Made by a program: the position numbers and the translations under genes. 64,000 nt of DNA from Gentiana macrophylla. Its lineage: Eukaryota; Streptophyta; Magnoliopsida; Gentianales; Gentianaceae. The notes under the pieces are model-generated. The model saw only the letters and a program-made list of their open reading frames with translations. It was not told where the DNA came from and ran no database searches. Of the stretch, positions 45,447-56,019 are shown piece by piece; positions within the stretch are counted from its first letter, which is position 1, and the number at the start of each line of letters is the position of its first letter. Location of the stretch: NCBI GenBank assembly GCA_026214975.1, contig JAOBSW010000974.1:1-64000 (forward strand), read 5' to 3'.

Positions 45447-47153
45447 TGTTGGACTTATTTCTATGTTTTGATGATGAGTGCTAGACTAGCTGTTATAGTG
45501 CAAAGGCAAAAAGATGTCTAGATCAAATGTATAGGTTTATTAGAGTTTGATTCATGAATAGGTTTGATCAAACAAGCATCAGTAATAGGTCGGGCCGATT
45601 CATATCACAGATCGGTCAAACATCGATAGGGGTAGATAGGTCAAGAGACTTGTCTCGGAACTCCGCCAAGACCGAAGGTTGAGGGCTCAAACTCGCCATG
45701 TCTGAAGGCTAAGGGATCAAACTTAGTAATTTAAGTCAAGGATATGGAATCATAATTTAGGCAAGTCTGTGATGACCTAAACTGATTACATATACCTTGT
45801 GAAGAAGGTCTAAGTTCCATAAGTTGGATGATGTTTGGAACTTGGTTATATTTAAGAAGGTGTAATCTAACTTCACAATTAAAAGTTAGATAAAATAAAT
45901 CTGCTGCATTATATTTTATACACAACAAATTAATGTTCAGCAGAATGATTGGTATCTCAGCATACTGATGAACCTGCTGATGATATACCTCGATTAATTC
46001 AAGATTATATTGGAAGATTACATGGATAAGGACAGCCAACTACCTCTGACTTATCAAACAAATCAAAGGCTGAGATCAAAAAGACGTTGGGATGATTCAG
46101 AGTTTTAACCATTGGATATAAGTCAAAGGGTGGACAGTCGCGACCTTGTCAAAAGGAATTTCGACGATGTCACCCTATGAATAGTGGATGAATGCAAATC
46201 GGATGGGACAAAAACAAGGAACGGTTACATTTGAATTTCAAATACAAGTCGCATGCATTCTCGCCTATAAATAGAGGACTTTCAACTCGTAAACATGCCG
46301 ATGATTTATGAAATTTTGATAAACTAAAAAGAGGCAATTCTGAGCTAAAAAACACCCTACCGAACTTATTGAACTTCAAGCTACCGATCCAGAGAAATTC
46401 TTCAAGTGTATTCGCAGATTCAAGCTACATCAAGTATACACACTTGAATACCGCAAGTCGCCGATTAAATCATCCTAATCAAGTCGCACACCGAATCATT
46501 TATTTGATTCAATCTTTATTTTATAAAGAACTCATCAAGACAAGTGAAGCACGATTGTGTGAAAGATCGTTGATTGTGGTGGAGAGCCGTGAAGAGGCAA
46601 TCCTACCCTTCAAGGACCAGTGGAAGACTCAGAGCGACAATCCTACCTGCTCCCTTTTCGCCTGTGAAGCCATAGTTATTGGTGAAGGACAAGCAACTTA
46701 GGAATCTTTGTAAAAGCTACATCAAAGATCTCTAGTGAATTTCCTCCAACATCACAGAGAAGAGTGGTGACGAGGATTACACCACCTCGGAACAACTATA
46801 AAATCTCGCCTATTTACTTTCTGCATTTACATTTCGCACTTAGTTTAACTTTACACATCAACCCTCATGAATCTAGCTTAATGAAATCACACACACGACA
46901 CTAATCGAGTATCTAATACTTAGTATCATATTTAACAACAAGTATTAAGGCTTAATTTTGATCTAATTCATTTGCACAAATTCAGCAAGCTTGACTATCA
47001 GAGACTCATTGTTTATCAAAGAAAGTTATTGAGGATCAAAGCAGACTCATCAAGTATCGCCAGTGTGAAGTTGAATTTGTTAACTCCAAAGTTTTAAGTG
47101 TTAAGTTTATTCACCCCCTATAAACTTAACCAAAGCCTTTCAAAGGACCAACA
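45447..47153 (+). repeat. Copia-6 3' LTR
   Basis: 1,707 bases, same ends as the 5' LTR, TATA box at 46266-46273. Compared with the 5' LTR, differences concentrate at CTG/CAG: 33798 AACCTGCTGAAGACTG against 45657 AACTCCGCCAAGACCG, and 34513 CTACTGATCC against 46381 CTACCGATCC. Confidence 0.92.
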
Positions 47154-47158
47154 ATTTC
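47154..47158. repeat. Target-site duplication ATTTC, right side of Copia-6
   Basis: Matches 33585-33589. Confidence 0.9.
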
Positions 47159-47234
47159 GTTATATTTACGGCGAGGACGGTTCCTACCACAAGAATATAT
47201 TTTTTATAATGGCGATAGCTCTGAAAAGACAAAT
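47154..47234 (-). pseudogene. petA: Plastid petA fragment, right of Copia-6, inverted piece (NUPT)
   Basis: Minus strand reads N-L-S-F-Q-S-Y-R, then K-K-Y-I-L-V-V-G-T-V-P-G-R-K-Y-N, continuing into 33589-33535 once Copia-6 is removed. The two pieces together make about 46 codons of petA with only a few changes from typical eudicot sequence. Confidence 0.85.
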
Positions 47235-47405
47235 TGACTATCTACATAGGTCGGAACTGGGGAAGGGGTCAGATTTATCCCGACGGGAGCAGAAGTAACA
47301 ATACGGTTTATAATGCTACAACAGCAGGCATAGTAAGCAAAATAATCCGAAAAGAAAAAGGGGGATATGAAATAAACATAACAAATGCGGATGAGGCGAC
47401 AAGTG
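47235..47405 (+). pseudogene. petA: Plastid petA fragment, forward piece (NUPT)
   Basis: Plus strand [20 protein letters not shown], then [24 protein letters not shown]. In petA this directly follows the H-F-L-K end of the inverted piece, so a petA segment was broken exactly there and its upstream part flipped. Similarity fades near 47405 (damaged D-A-S-D-G region). Confidence 0.88.
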
Positions 47406-47645
47406 GTTTTATATATTTATTTATAACTTTAGCTAATTTATCATGAAAAGGAAAATGGGATAAAGGAACCATGGGTTGATTGCTTTCTAAATGTGAGCTT
47501 TCTCCTTCCATTTGTAAAAAAGGTATAAATAACTCAATTAAATTCCGCGAGGATTCATGAAGTGCTTCTTACGGAGTTAAACTTCCATTTGTCCATATTT
47601 TGAGAAAACGTATCTCCTGGTCTTGATTTCCATTCTCATAAGAAT
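47406..47645 (-). pseudogene. rpoA: Plastid RNA polymerase alpha subunit gene fragment (NUPT)
   Basis: Minus strand, from 47645: [24 protein letters not shown], then (after a GAA to TAA-type change) A-L-H-E-S-S-R-N-L-I-E-L-F-I-P-F-L and F-H-D-K-L-A-K-V. This is the end of the N-terminal domain of plastid rpoA. petA and rpoA are not neighbours in standard plastomes, so two plastid pieces were ligated. The right edge passes into Copia-4 post-pol sequence at about 47646. Confidence 0.85.
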
Positions 47646-48190
47646 GAATATATGTTAAAAGTCATCTGGAAAGCATTGATGCTAAACTGGTCAAAATGAA
47701 GAAAGCTACAGGAGACTTTACAGATGAGGAAATGGAGCTAATTGCAAAATTTGCTGAACCAACTGAGAAAAGGCTTGGTCTAGATTCTCGTCTTTACAAT
47801 ATTTTCAAAGACTTACCCTTCAAAGAAGAAGAATCAAGAGAACAATCCTTATCAACTTTTCTGAATATGCAAAAGGTTATCAAGCATTTCTGGCACAAAC
47901 TAGGCAAATGGGAGAGGAATGGCACCCTAGAGAAAGTGTCAGAAAAAGTCGAGAAAGAGGAACATGAGTTTGTGTTGGAACAACTGAAAACTGGCACAAG
48001 CAAAAAACTGAGACAAATTGTGTTTGTGTTTGCTGTACTCTTCAAGATCATTTTTTTCAATAAAAACAATATGTCCAACTAATGGAACATTTATGCAAAT
48101 ATTCATGGAATTGAAAGCACGGCAGCAAATGAAGCCATGAAGATGTATGCTGAAGATTATGATAATAAACTAATTGAAACTGGCAAGTGA
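47646..48190 (+). pseudogene. Copia-4 post-pol accessory protein, C-terminal part
   Basis: Begins with the same M-L-K-V block as 30944, lacking about 20 bases, overlaps 30988-31065 and continues past it: FTDEEMELIAKFAEPTEKRL, G-L-D-S-R-L-Y-N-I-F, K-V-I-K-H-F-W-H-K-L-G-K-W-E, and a C-terminal hydrophobic stretch RQIVFVFAVLFKIIFF followed by N-I-H-G-I-E-S-T. One in-frame stop (48080). The closest relative in the window is 58988-59445. The 15-residue hydrophobic stretch is kept in both; it could anchor to a membrane or be a buried helix. Confidence 0.65.
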
Positions 48191-48355
48191 AAGGAAAAGA
48201 AGCTGACACTTAGTTTCTTTTCATGTATTGTATTTTAATACCCTGTACTGTAACTCAGTCTCTTCAATAAAATATCAGCTTCTCAGTTCATTTTGTTTTT
48301 GTTTATTTTGTCTTTATCTTTTTTGCATTGCTTTTAAGGAGGGTATTGACATCAT

Positions 48356-48370
48356 CAATAAGGGGGAAAT
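48356..48370 (+). other. Polypurine tract of Copia-4
   Basis: AATAAGGGGGAAAT directly before the LTR start at 48371, preceded by GGTATTGACATCATC. It identifies the following LTR as 3'. Confidence 0.75.
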
Positions 48371-49315
48371 TGTTGGAAAAAAATTTATGTTTTGATGATG
48401 ATTCATCACTTATTCAGTTATTATTTTTAGACCCCATTGATGAAGTGTCATAACTAGCCGTTATAGTGCAAAGCAAAAAGATGTCTAGAAATCAATGTAT
48501 AGGATTTAATAGATTCTGATATTTGTATAAGTTAATCAGACAAGCACTATAACAGTACTAGGTTAAGAACTGAGAAATTGAGTAATCAACTTAAGGAAAC
48601 TGAGATCTTCAAGAGATACTGGAAAACTGACATAAGAGCACACCAACATAAACTGAAGAAGGTAAGTTCGCTGAGGGACACAGACTCAGTTGACTTAACT
48701 AGAAGATAGAAGAACTGAGGGATCAGACTCAGTTATTGAAGACTGAAGAACTGAGGGTTCAAACTCAGTTTATGAAGATTAAATCGAGACTGTAAAGTTA
48801 GACTTCAGGCAAGATTGTGATGACCTGAACTGACTTTATAGATCTTGTAGAAAGGCCTAAGAATCATAAGGACAATGATATCTTAGATGATCAATTGAAA
48901 ATGGTGTACTCTGATTCAGTCAATTATAATCAGATGAAGGATAGAGTTCTGAGATTTTGAAGAAGACCAAAAACTTAGTTACCTGGAACCTCTATAATTC
49001 TTTTTTATTTACATTACGTATTTATTTACCGCATTGTAGTTATATTCATCTAGTTCACATACTCAGCAAACACAAGAAACTGAGACAACATATTAACTGA
49101 TAATTCATATTTTACAAAGGCTTAATTTAATCCGCTGCCAGTTAACTCAGCTAAGGATACGTCAGTTTTGACTTATACTCAGCTAAGTTAGCTTAACTCC
49201 GCACAAGTTTTAGTTAAACAAAATCTGGTTTAAGATTCAGTTTTTGGGAGACGTTTTGGTGACAAGTTTATTCAGTCCTCTCTAAACCTGTGTTAGCCTT
49301 TTCGAGGGGCCAATA
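48371..49315 (+). repeat. Copia-4 3' LTR (family B), internally deleted
   Basis: Starts TGTTGGAAAAAAATTTATG and ends GAGGGGCCAATA. About 945 bases against about 1,800 for the other family B LTRs. The missing part includes the TATA box; the junction is near 48972, where CCAAAAACTTAGTT runs into ACCTGGAACCTC. Confidence 0.75.
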
Positions 49316-50725
49316 GGGAAAATTGGAAAATTCTAATTGGATTCCACTTGTTCGTGCATTGAAAGAACCACACCAACTACAGCTTATATATTAAAAGATT
49401 TGCCGATTATCATTCTTACATTCTTCTATCTACACTCAAGAGTTTATCTTCACTCTTTGCAAAATTTATCTTCTTCTTCTTCAAAATCAAGAAGCAATAT
49501 CTCGGCTGAAGATATTTATCTTGGTTCAAGCCAAAGTGTTCATGGTTTTGTTAAAGACGCCAGTAAAAGGGAGCTTTTGGTTAATTTGGGTAGATGGATT
49601 CGACGTTATGAGGGCCTGGAAAACATGTTAAACATCAAGTTAGATACCATATCATACGCAAATGTCTACAATTTCTAGAGAAATATGGTAATTTATCCGG
49701 AAACAAAAGTGTTTCACACTACTGTCAATGGACAGTTGATTCGAATCACTTCGGATTTGTTGATGGAAATTTTTGGGTTTGCACAAGGATTTGGAGAGCA
49801 AACGAACCCAGAAAGCATGAATTTACCTAGAATAAATTTTGTTTGATTCAATCAAGACAAATCTTGAGGAACCCTCAACTCTTGCAATCAATGTCAAGCA
49901 TATAAGGCCCTAGCACAATCAGTTGAGCAAATACATAGTAAGAAACATACTTGGGTTGTCTCGAAGCAATGACAACTTGTCTAGACACAAAATTGATCTG
50001 ATGATTATTATTTCAAGAAGTTTAAGGTTTGATTGAGTTGGTTTCTACATACATTCTATGAAGAAAGTGATAACAGAAGAAAGAGAGGCTATTGAAAAGA
50101 GGATCAAAAGCAAAAAGCCGGTTAAGTATATTGGTTATCAGTTCTTCCATAGATTAAAACCTTTGGGTTTGATGATACAATGTATACTGAACCATTTAGA
50201 GGTTGCTGATGTTAACCTTCTTCCCATCAACAAAGCAAGGTACAAACCTGAAGTCAATTAACCAATTCCTAGCCTGGAAGATGTTGAAGAAAAGGTTAAT
50301 GATGATATTGCTGAAGAAGATAATGAGAAAACTCAAGTTGCTATTGAAAGAAGAACAAAGAGGAAATGTGATTCATAGGTGAATGAACCAAGAAAGACTG
50401 TTGATGTGGTAAAACTAAGAAATCTCACATGTCAAAACCACTAGCAGACTCCCTTGCCCTTGCTGAAACTTCCAAATCAGCAGTTGCAAAAGAATTCACT
50501 AAGCAATTGAAAGAAGAGGAAGAAAGAGCATCAAGGAAAAGGAAATCCATCAGCAAGGAGGCTCTTCACATTGCTTTGTCTCACGAACCTGAAGTACCTA
50601 GAAAGAGACTTAAAAGACTAATAAAAAAAGTCAAGTATGGTAAAGGGAAAGAATTAAGGACTCTGGAAGAACAAAGAGCTGATGATGAAGAAATAGAAGT
50701 AGAGCCTCACCGGAGAAGGGTCTGA
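49316..50725 (+). pseudogene. Copia-7 post-pol accessory protein, N-terminal part
   Basis: Collinear with 41305-42560 of Copia-6. 49337-49678 has a Ser-rich start and then SSQSVHGFVKDASKRELLVN and R-R-Y-E-G-L-E-N-M-L-N-I-K-L-D. After stops, the L-M-I-I-I-S-R-S-L-R-F-D and F-Y-I-H-S-M-K-K-V blocks are readable, and 50058-50261 has LGLMIQCILNHLEVADVNLL. 50429-50725 is Lys/Arg-rich (KRKSISKE, R-K-R-L-K-R-L-I-K-K-V) and ends with KGKELRTLEEQRADDEEIEV. Divergence from Copia-6 is clear, yet blocks and spacing are kept. A TATATATT at 49384-49391 precedes the domain. Confidence 0.65.
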
Positions 50726-53294
50726 AGTTGAAATCGACCTCACCGATGGTGATCAGACTACAGGGGAAGCGAGTAATCAACAATTGGATGTGGTAAACTC
50801 CAATGTTCTTCAAGCAGATGAAGAAATAATTGATACGTCTCAAACGTCTGAAGCAACACTATCACATCAAGTGGAAAAGTTTGGAGGCCAGTCCGAGGAG
50901 CCCCAACCTACTGTTAGGAAGCCTACAATGCCTTATGTCATGAGACCAAGGAAAAAGAAAAAAAGGAGATCCTGCTTTGGAAAATATTTCACAGTATATT
51001 CAATTGAAGATGTATTTTTATTTGAAAGAAAAACCTGCTGCTGAAATGATGACAAGTTTTAAACAATGGGCATGTGAAACGTTTGAGATAGATAGCTTGA
51101 TAAACTTTGTTCATTGTCAAGAATTAGTGGGAAGGCTTCAAGAAGCTATTGAACGGGGAAGGAGATCTGGAAACTTGTTATTCAAAGATCCAAAGTTCAA
51201 ACCCTTTGGTGATTCGGATGATTCATCATCTTCTGATTCTGATGATGATCATCATATGCATCCAGGAGAATCTGATGTAGTAGCAAAGGAAAGAACAACA
51301 GAGTCAGGACAAGGCATGTCCACTGGACAAGATGAAGAGCACCCTGCTGGTGACGCAACACGTTCTACTGAGGGTCAACAGGCTGCTAAAACATCTGAAC
51401 TTTCTGATGACATACTGGTACACATGAAGGTAATTCTAGAGGATGAAGATGAATTGTTAGCTACCTTTGCTACTGGTTTGGAATCTGAAATTGAGAAGAC
51501 CACAATTTTGGGAGGTGATGCTTTATCTGATTCTGATGAAGTGGCAAGAAATGAACAATTTGATACCATATAAGAGGGATCTGCACAATTTCAAGATTGG
51601 ATCAATACAGATGGAGATCTTATTGAAGCTACTGCTCAATTGGAGGTTATAGCAGAAAAAGGAGCTGTATTGGAAAAAAACCTAGCAGTTTTTCCTGCTA
51701 TTGCAGAAGACCAAGTTGGTCAATCAGGTGTGGTTGCCTCTGCTAGACAACCCATTCAACTTATCATTATAACAGATACACCTATTGAGACAAACTTGGA
51801 GACTCCTCTGATCCAACAAGTCAAGGGACCTAGAGTTATTGAATCTACTTCTATAACACCAGCAGAGATTCAAGAAACTACTGAAGAGGTGTTCAGTCTG
51901 CTAGAAACCAAAAACCAACTGAACATAGGTCAGAAATGGTGGTTCAATCTACTAAGGATCACACAGTAATTGAACATAGGATGGAACTAGTTTTGGGATT
52001 GGAAGAATCCCCTGTTCATAGAATGGAACTTGCTGAGAGGGATGTTTTTGTTGAAGGTAATGAACAGGTTGTTGATAACACTTATGATTTGATTGAGGAT
52101 GAAGAACAACTTGTGGAATATGGTGATAGTCAAGAAGATCTAGAAGAAGTGAATCATACTGATTTGGAAAAAGACTGTCCTGAACCCTTTGAATGGGACA
52201 GTAATCGTGCCTTAGTTGTCACACAACCTAGACATGAAGATAATGAGGGAAGGTCTACTGAAAATGTAACTGGTACTGCTTCCACCATTACAGGTTATAT
52301 TTTAGAAGAACTAAGGGAAGTGAGAGAAGACATTAGCCAGCTGAGGGGTTAGCTAAGGACAAGTGACAAAGGTTTGAAGATCTTGTGAATCTGATTGAGA
52401 ACAGAGGAAGAACCACTGAGTCAACTGCTTCCCGTGTTTCACATCTACAGACAAGACTAAATGACATACATTTTGTAGTCAGTGAAGAGAAATTTAGCTC
52501 TCTCAACAGATACATGGATCTCTCTGAGGAACTTACCAAGCTACACACAAAAGTGGACATTCTGAAGCAAGATCCTCAACTTACTCCCACAGATTACAAA
52601 TATTTTGAACAGATGAATCTGCTAGAAAATACATTACAATCCAGGATTACTTCAGTTGACACTAGAACTGAGATTATGAAAGGTCAACTGAATAATCTTG
52701 TATCTACTCAGGAAGGAGTATTGAGCCTGCTGAACTGTTTTATTGATTATGTCAATAATAGGAATGATAGGTAAGAAAGAAGAAGCAAAAGAGCCATCCA
52801 TGATTTATCAGAAGAGAAGATATGAAGCTGAGATTGCTGCATAAAGAGAACCTGCACCTGGCAGAGTACAACTTACCGATGATCTACTAAAAGAATTTAC
52901 AACTGCTTACAATACAAGAAGAAGACCCTATAATGAAATGTCATCTTTAGAAGGGTTGAATTCTTTTCTATCATTGAATCTCTCAGAAGTCAGAGTTTGA
53001 GCCATGAGATCCACAAGAGAGAATAGAAGAGGTGGATCAAGAGGTGGCAGATGACAAGCTGGACAAAGACCAAGTGCCGTGTCAGCAAAGGATTTATTGG
53101 AAGAATTCAAATTGATGTATATGGATGGAACATTCAATTTTGAAGGAATTCAATTGACCCTAGCAAATGCGTGGAAATGGTGGAAGATGTTGAACACTTG
53201 GATTGATTTCTCAAGGGTTGAAAATCGAGGGATGATAGATGTGCAAAGAGAAATCAAGGATTTTGAAAAGAAAAGAGATCAAAGAAGAAACTAA
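50726..53294 (+). pseudogene. Copia-7 post-pol accessory protein, middle and C-terminal part
   Basis: Collinear with 42600-45281 of Copia-6. 50784-51044 and 50977-51573 carry the R-K-P-T-M-P-Y block, Q-Y-I-Q-L-K-M-Y-F-Y-L-K-E-K-P-A-A, an S-S-S-S-D-S-D-D-D acidic patch with H-P-G, and an acidic tail. 51640-52352 is acidic with L-G-L-E-E-S-P. Coiled-coil helices lie at about 52290-52740 (LEELREVREDISQLRG, then N-R-Y-M-D-L-S-E-E-L). The C-terminus 53079-53294 has SAKDLLEEFKLMYMDGTFNF and NAWKWWKMLNTWIDFSRVEN, the counterpart of the W-H-W-W-K-Q block in Copia-6. At least six shifts or stops. Confidence 0.65.
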
Positions 53295-53449
53295 TTCAGC
53301 ACACTTTACATACTTTATCTATTATGCTGAAGTTAGTTGTAATAGATGAACAAATTTTGACCTACAAATGATAGATGAATAAAATTTGTTCTGTTTTGCT
53401 TGTTTTATCTTTTTGCTTTGCTGTAAGGGAGGTATTGGCATCATTAATA

Positions 53450-53461
53450 ACAGGGGGAAAT
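53450..53461 (+). other. Polypurine tract of Copia-7
   Basis: ACAGGGGGAAAT before the LTR at 53462, preceded by GGTATTGGCATCATT. Confidence 0.7.
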
Positions 53462-54193
53462 TTTTGGACATATTTTAGTTTTATGTATGAGTGCCTAACT
53501 AGCTGTTATAGAGCAAAGGCAAAAAATTGTCTATATTTGATGGATAGGTTTATTAGAATTTGATGTTTGTATAGGTTTGATCAAACAAGCACTGTAAAGG
53601 AGTCAGCTGACTTGTTAGCAGACTCATCTAGTATAGTTGTTCGAAGAGAGTGTCTAGTGGACTCATTGATTTGAAAGGTGAGGTTCAAACTCAGTATTAA
53701 AGATTGAAGGCAAAAGGTTCAAACTTACTATTTAAGACTTAAAAGTCAAGGATTAGGGATCAGAATTTAGTTAAGTCTGTGATGGCCTAAACTAATCACA
53801 TATACCTTGTATAGAAGGTCTAAGTTCCCAAAAAGGACATGTGATGAATGGGACTTAGTTATCAATAAAATGGTGTACTCTAACTTCATAAGAAAAAGAT
53901 AGATGAGAAGTAGTCAGCTGAAGTGATCATTCAATGAGCACATCAGACTAAAAGTAAGATGACAATGTATATCCCAGTAGACTCATGAACTAGCTATCAG
54001 TTGGGTAGACATAAATGAAATTAATCCGATTCAAGAACTATTTCATTAAATCAAATGGATAAGGATGAATATCAAGCATATGATTAATCAGTCAATCAAT
54101 GGTGGAGATTAAAAAATGTTACAAAGAATCCAGAGTTGATTTATTTGAAGGAAAACCATTGGATGGCAGACTGTCTGTCAGAAGAACACTGAC
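53462..54193 (+). repeat. Copia-7 3' LTR, first part (family A-like)
   Basis: Starts TTTTGGACATATTTTAG (first TG mutated) and follows the Copia-6 LTR: GTATGAGTGCCTAACTAGC, GATGGCCTAAACTAATCAC, and AACCATTGGATGGCAG. Interrupted at 54193 by a minus-strand LTR; it continues at about 55618. Confidence 0.75.
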
Positions 54194-55617
54194 TGTTGGT
54201 CCCAGAGAAAGGTGAAATATAGTCAGGAGGGGTTAATGACTATATTGTGAGTTTAAAACTTTAAACCTTAAGAGTTACAAAAACCTTTCTGATGAAAAGC
54301 CTTTGTGCAACGGAATATTAAGACCCTTCCAAAACGTATTTTCAAATTACTTAAGCAATCACAAGCATATAAATAAAATACTGAATGTAAATGCAGAAAG
54401 TAAATAACACAAATTTTATAGTGGTTCATTGTTTTGTAATCCCTTAAATCCACTCTTCTCATGTGATGATTGTAGGAATTCACTATTGTTTTTCACCAAT
54501 ACAATAGTACGATTGTCTTGGGCTACACAAGCTTCACAATCTCAAGACTATCACTCCTTGGCTTCAAAAGCTTCAGTGACTCAGTTTTCAACACTGCTCC
54601 TTAGGATCAATTCCTTCAGCATTTATCAGACAATGTTGCAATTCCTTCTCAGACGATCTGATTCAATTGCTGGAAACAATTGTGAATAGGTTTCACAAAA
54701 AGGTTGATCAATCTCAGTGCTTGATGTTGATTTGAAGCTCTGATTCTGAGTTGATATTTTCTGCATTTATCAGTGTAAATCTAATATGAAGGCTTGTGAA
54801 ATTTGACAGAGTTTCAACTCTTAGAGTTCTTGATGTTAAATCCTTATTCTGTTTTGCTTTTTTGTCCTTCTGTCAATGCCTTCTATTTATAGCCTTCATT
54901 TTCCTTGAATTTGAAATTCCGTCCATTGGCTATTAAATGGTGAGAATAATCATTGATTTATTTCTTGATTATTTCTTGATTGAGTCTCCATAATTTCAGT
55001 GATCTAGATTTTCTTCAAACATCCATCATATAATCCGGTCTTGATTGAGTCTGCGTTAATTGCTTGATCTTCGAATTTAATCATATTGCAGAATTGAATT
55101 AAACTTACTTGGCTATTTTGAGTATTACTTAGCCATTAAGACCCTTATACACTGTTATTCCTTTAGTCATCCGGCAGAACATTTACTTAGCCGGTTTGCT
55201 ATTTCCTTTCTTTCTTTCATTCTTCATTAATCCTTTATGTCCAATGCATGTTTGTACTTCACTGATTATTGATTTGGGTGAGGCCAGTGTAAACCACATT
55301 CAAAGAATATATTTCATCACTTGTAATGTATATCTTAGACTTACCCATGGTCATCACAGACTTCATTGGTTGCAAGCCGGTACATAGGTCTTCACTATTA
55401 CTCTACTGGTTCTGGCCATCTTCACTTAGCTGGTCTTATGTTCATCATTTTACTGAGCCTTCCTACCAGTCGAGTACAATGTTTGTCTGACTGAACTTAT
55501 ACAATAAGTCAGACTCTATGTAAGACCTATACAAGCATGACTAATTCATTTAGACATATTTCAGGCTTGCTATAACAGCTAGTATGGCCATCATCAAATC
55601 AATAAAATGTTTCTAAA
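54194..55617 (-). repeat. Copia-8: family C LTR inserted in the Copia-7 LTR
   Basis: From TGTTGGTCCCAGAG to about AAAATGTTTCTAAAT, closely related to the Copia-1 LTR (6357-7783). TATA box at 54884-54891 (minus). No primer site, polypurine tract or internal sequence on either side, so it is a probable solo LTR. The 5 bases on each side (CTGAC; AATTA or TATCA, depending on the end chosen) do not match convincingly. Confidence 0.7.
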
Positions 55618-56019
55618 TTATCAGAAAAATCCAATAACAGTCAAATTCAAATTTCAAATTCAAACGTTAGATTTTTTCGTATATGTACAAGACCACTGGA
55701 ACTAGAATCGGCACAGAACTTACAAGCAATCAAGAGCATAACACCCTGCTGATTTGAACTATCATTATGATCTAGAATTTCTTCAAGTGTTCATGCATTG
55801 AAGTTTCAACAAGCATACACACTTGAAGAACTCAAGTTGCTGATCTTTTCATTTTTATCAAACACTTACTTAAGTCGAATAACTTTCTTGATTCAAACCT
55901 ATATTTTTACAAGAAACCTGAAGCCAGGGAAGCACTATTGAGGTGTCAAGAACTGTTGTTTTTGTGGTGGAGCTGGTGAAGAGGCAATCCTACCCTTCAT
56001 GGACCAGTGGAATACTTAG
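55618..56019 (+). repeat. Copia-7 3' LTR, second part
   Basis: Aligns with 34340-34760 of the Copia-6 LTR (TTTGAATTTCAAAT-like segment, AATTTCTTCAAGTG, GAGGCAATCCTACCCTTCA). The TATA box is lost or mutated. It is cut at 56019 by another LTR. Confidence 0.7.

Larger units (their letters stand above)
33590..47153 (+). mobile_element. Copia-6: complete SIRE-like Ty1/copia element
   Basis: 13,564 bases with all structural parts: 5' LTR, tRNA-iMet primer site, gag, protease, integrase, reverse transcriptase, RNase H, a 4-kb post-pol coding region, polypurine tract and 3' LTR, flanked by ATTTC repeats. LTRs of 1.7 kb, a long gag C-terminus, and coding sequence after RNase H are the hallmarks of the Maximus/SIRE lineage. 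LTR divergence by eye is largely at CAG/CTG sites, so LTR-based dating would be unreliable. Stops and shifts make it non-autonomous as assembled. It landed in plastid-derived petA DNA. Confidence 0.93.
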
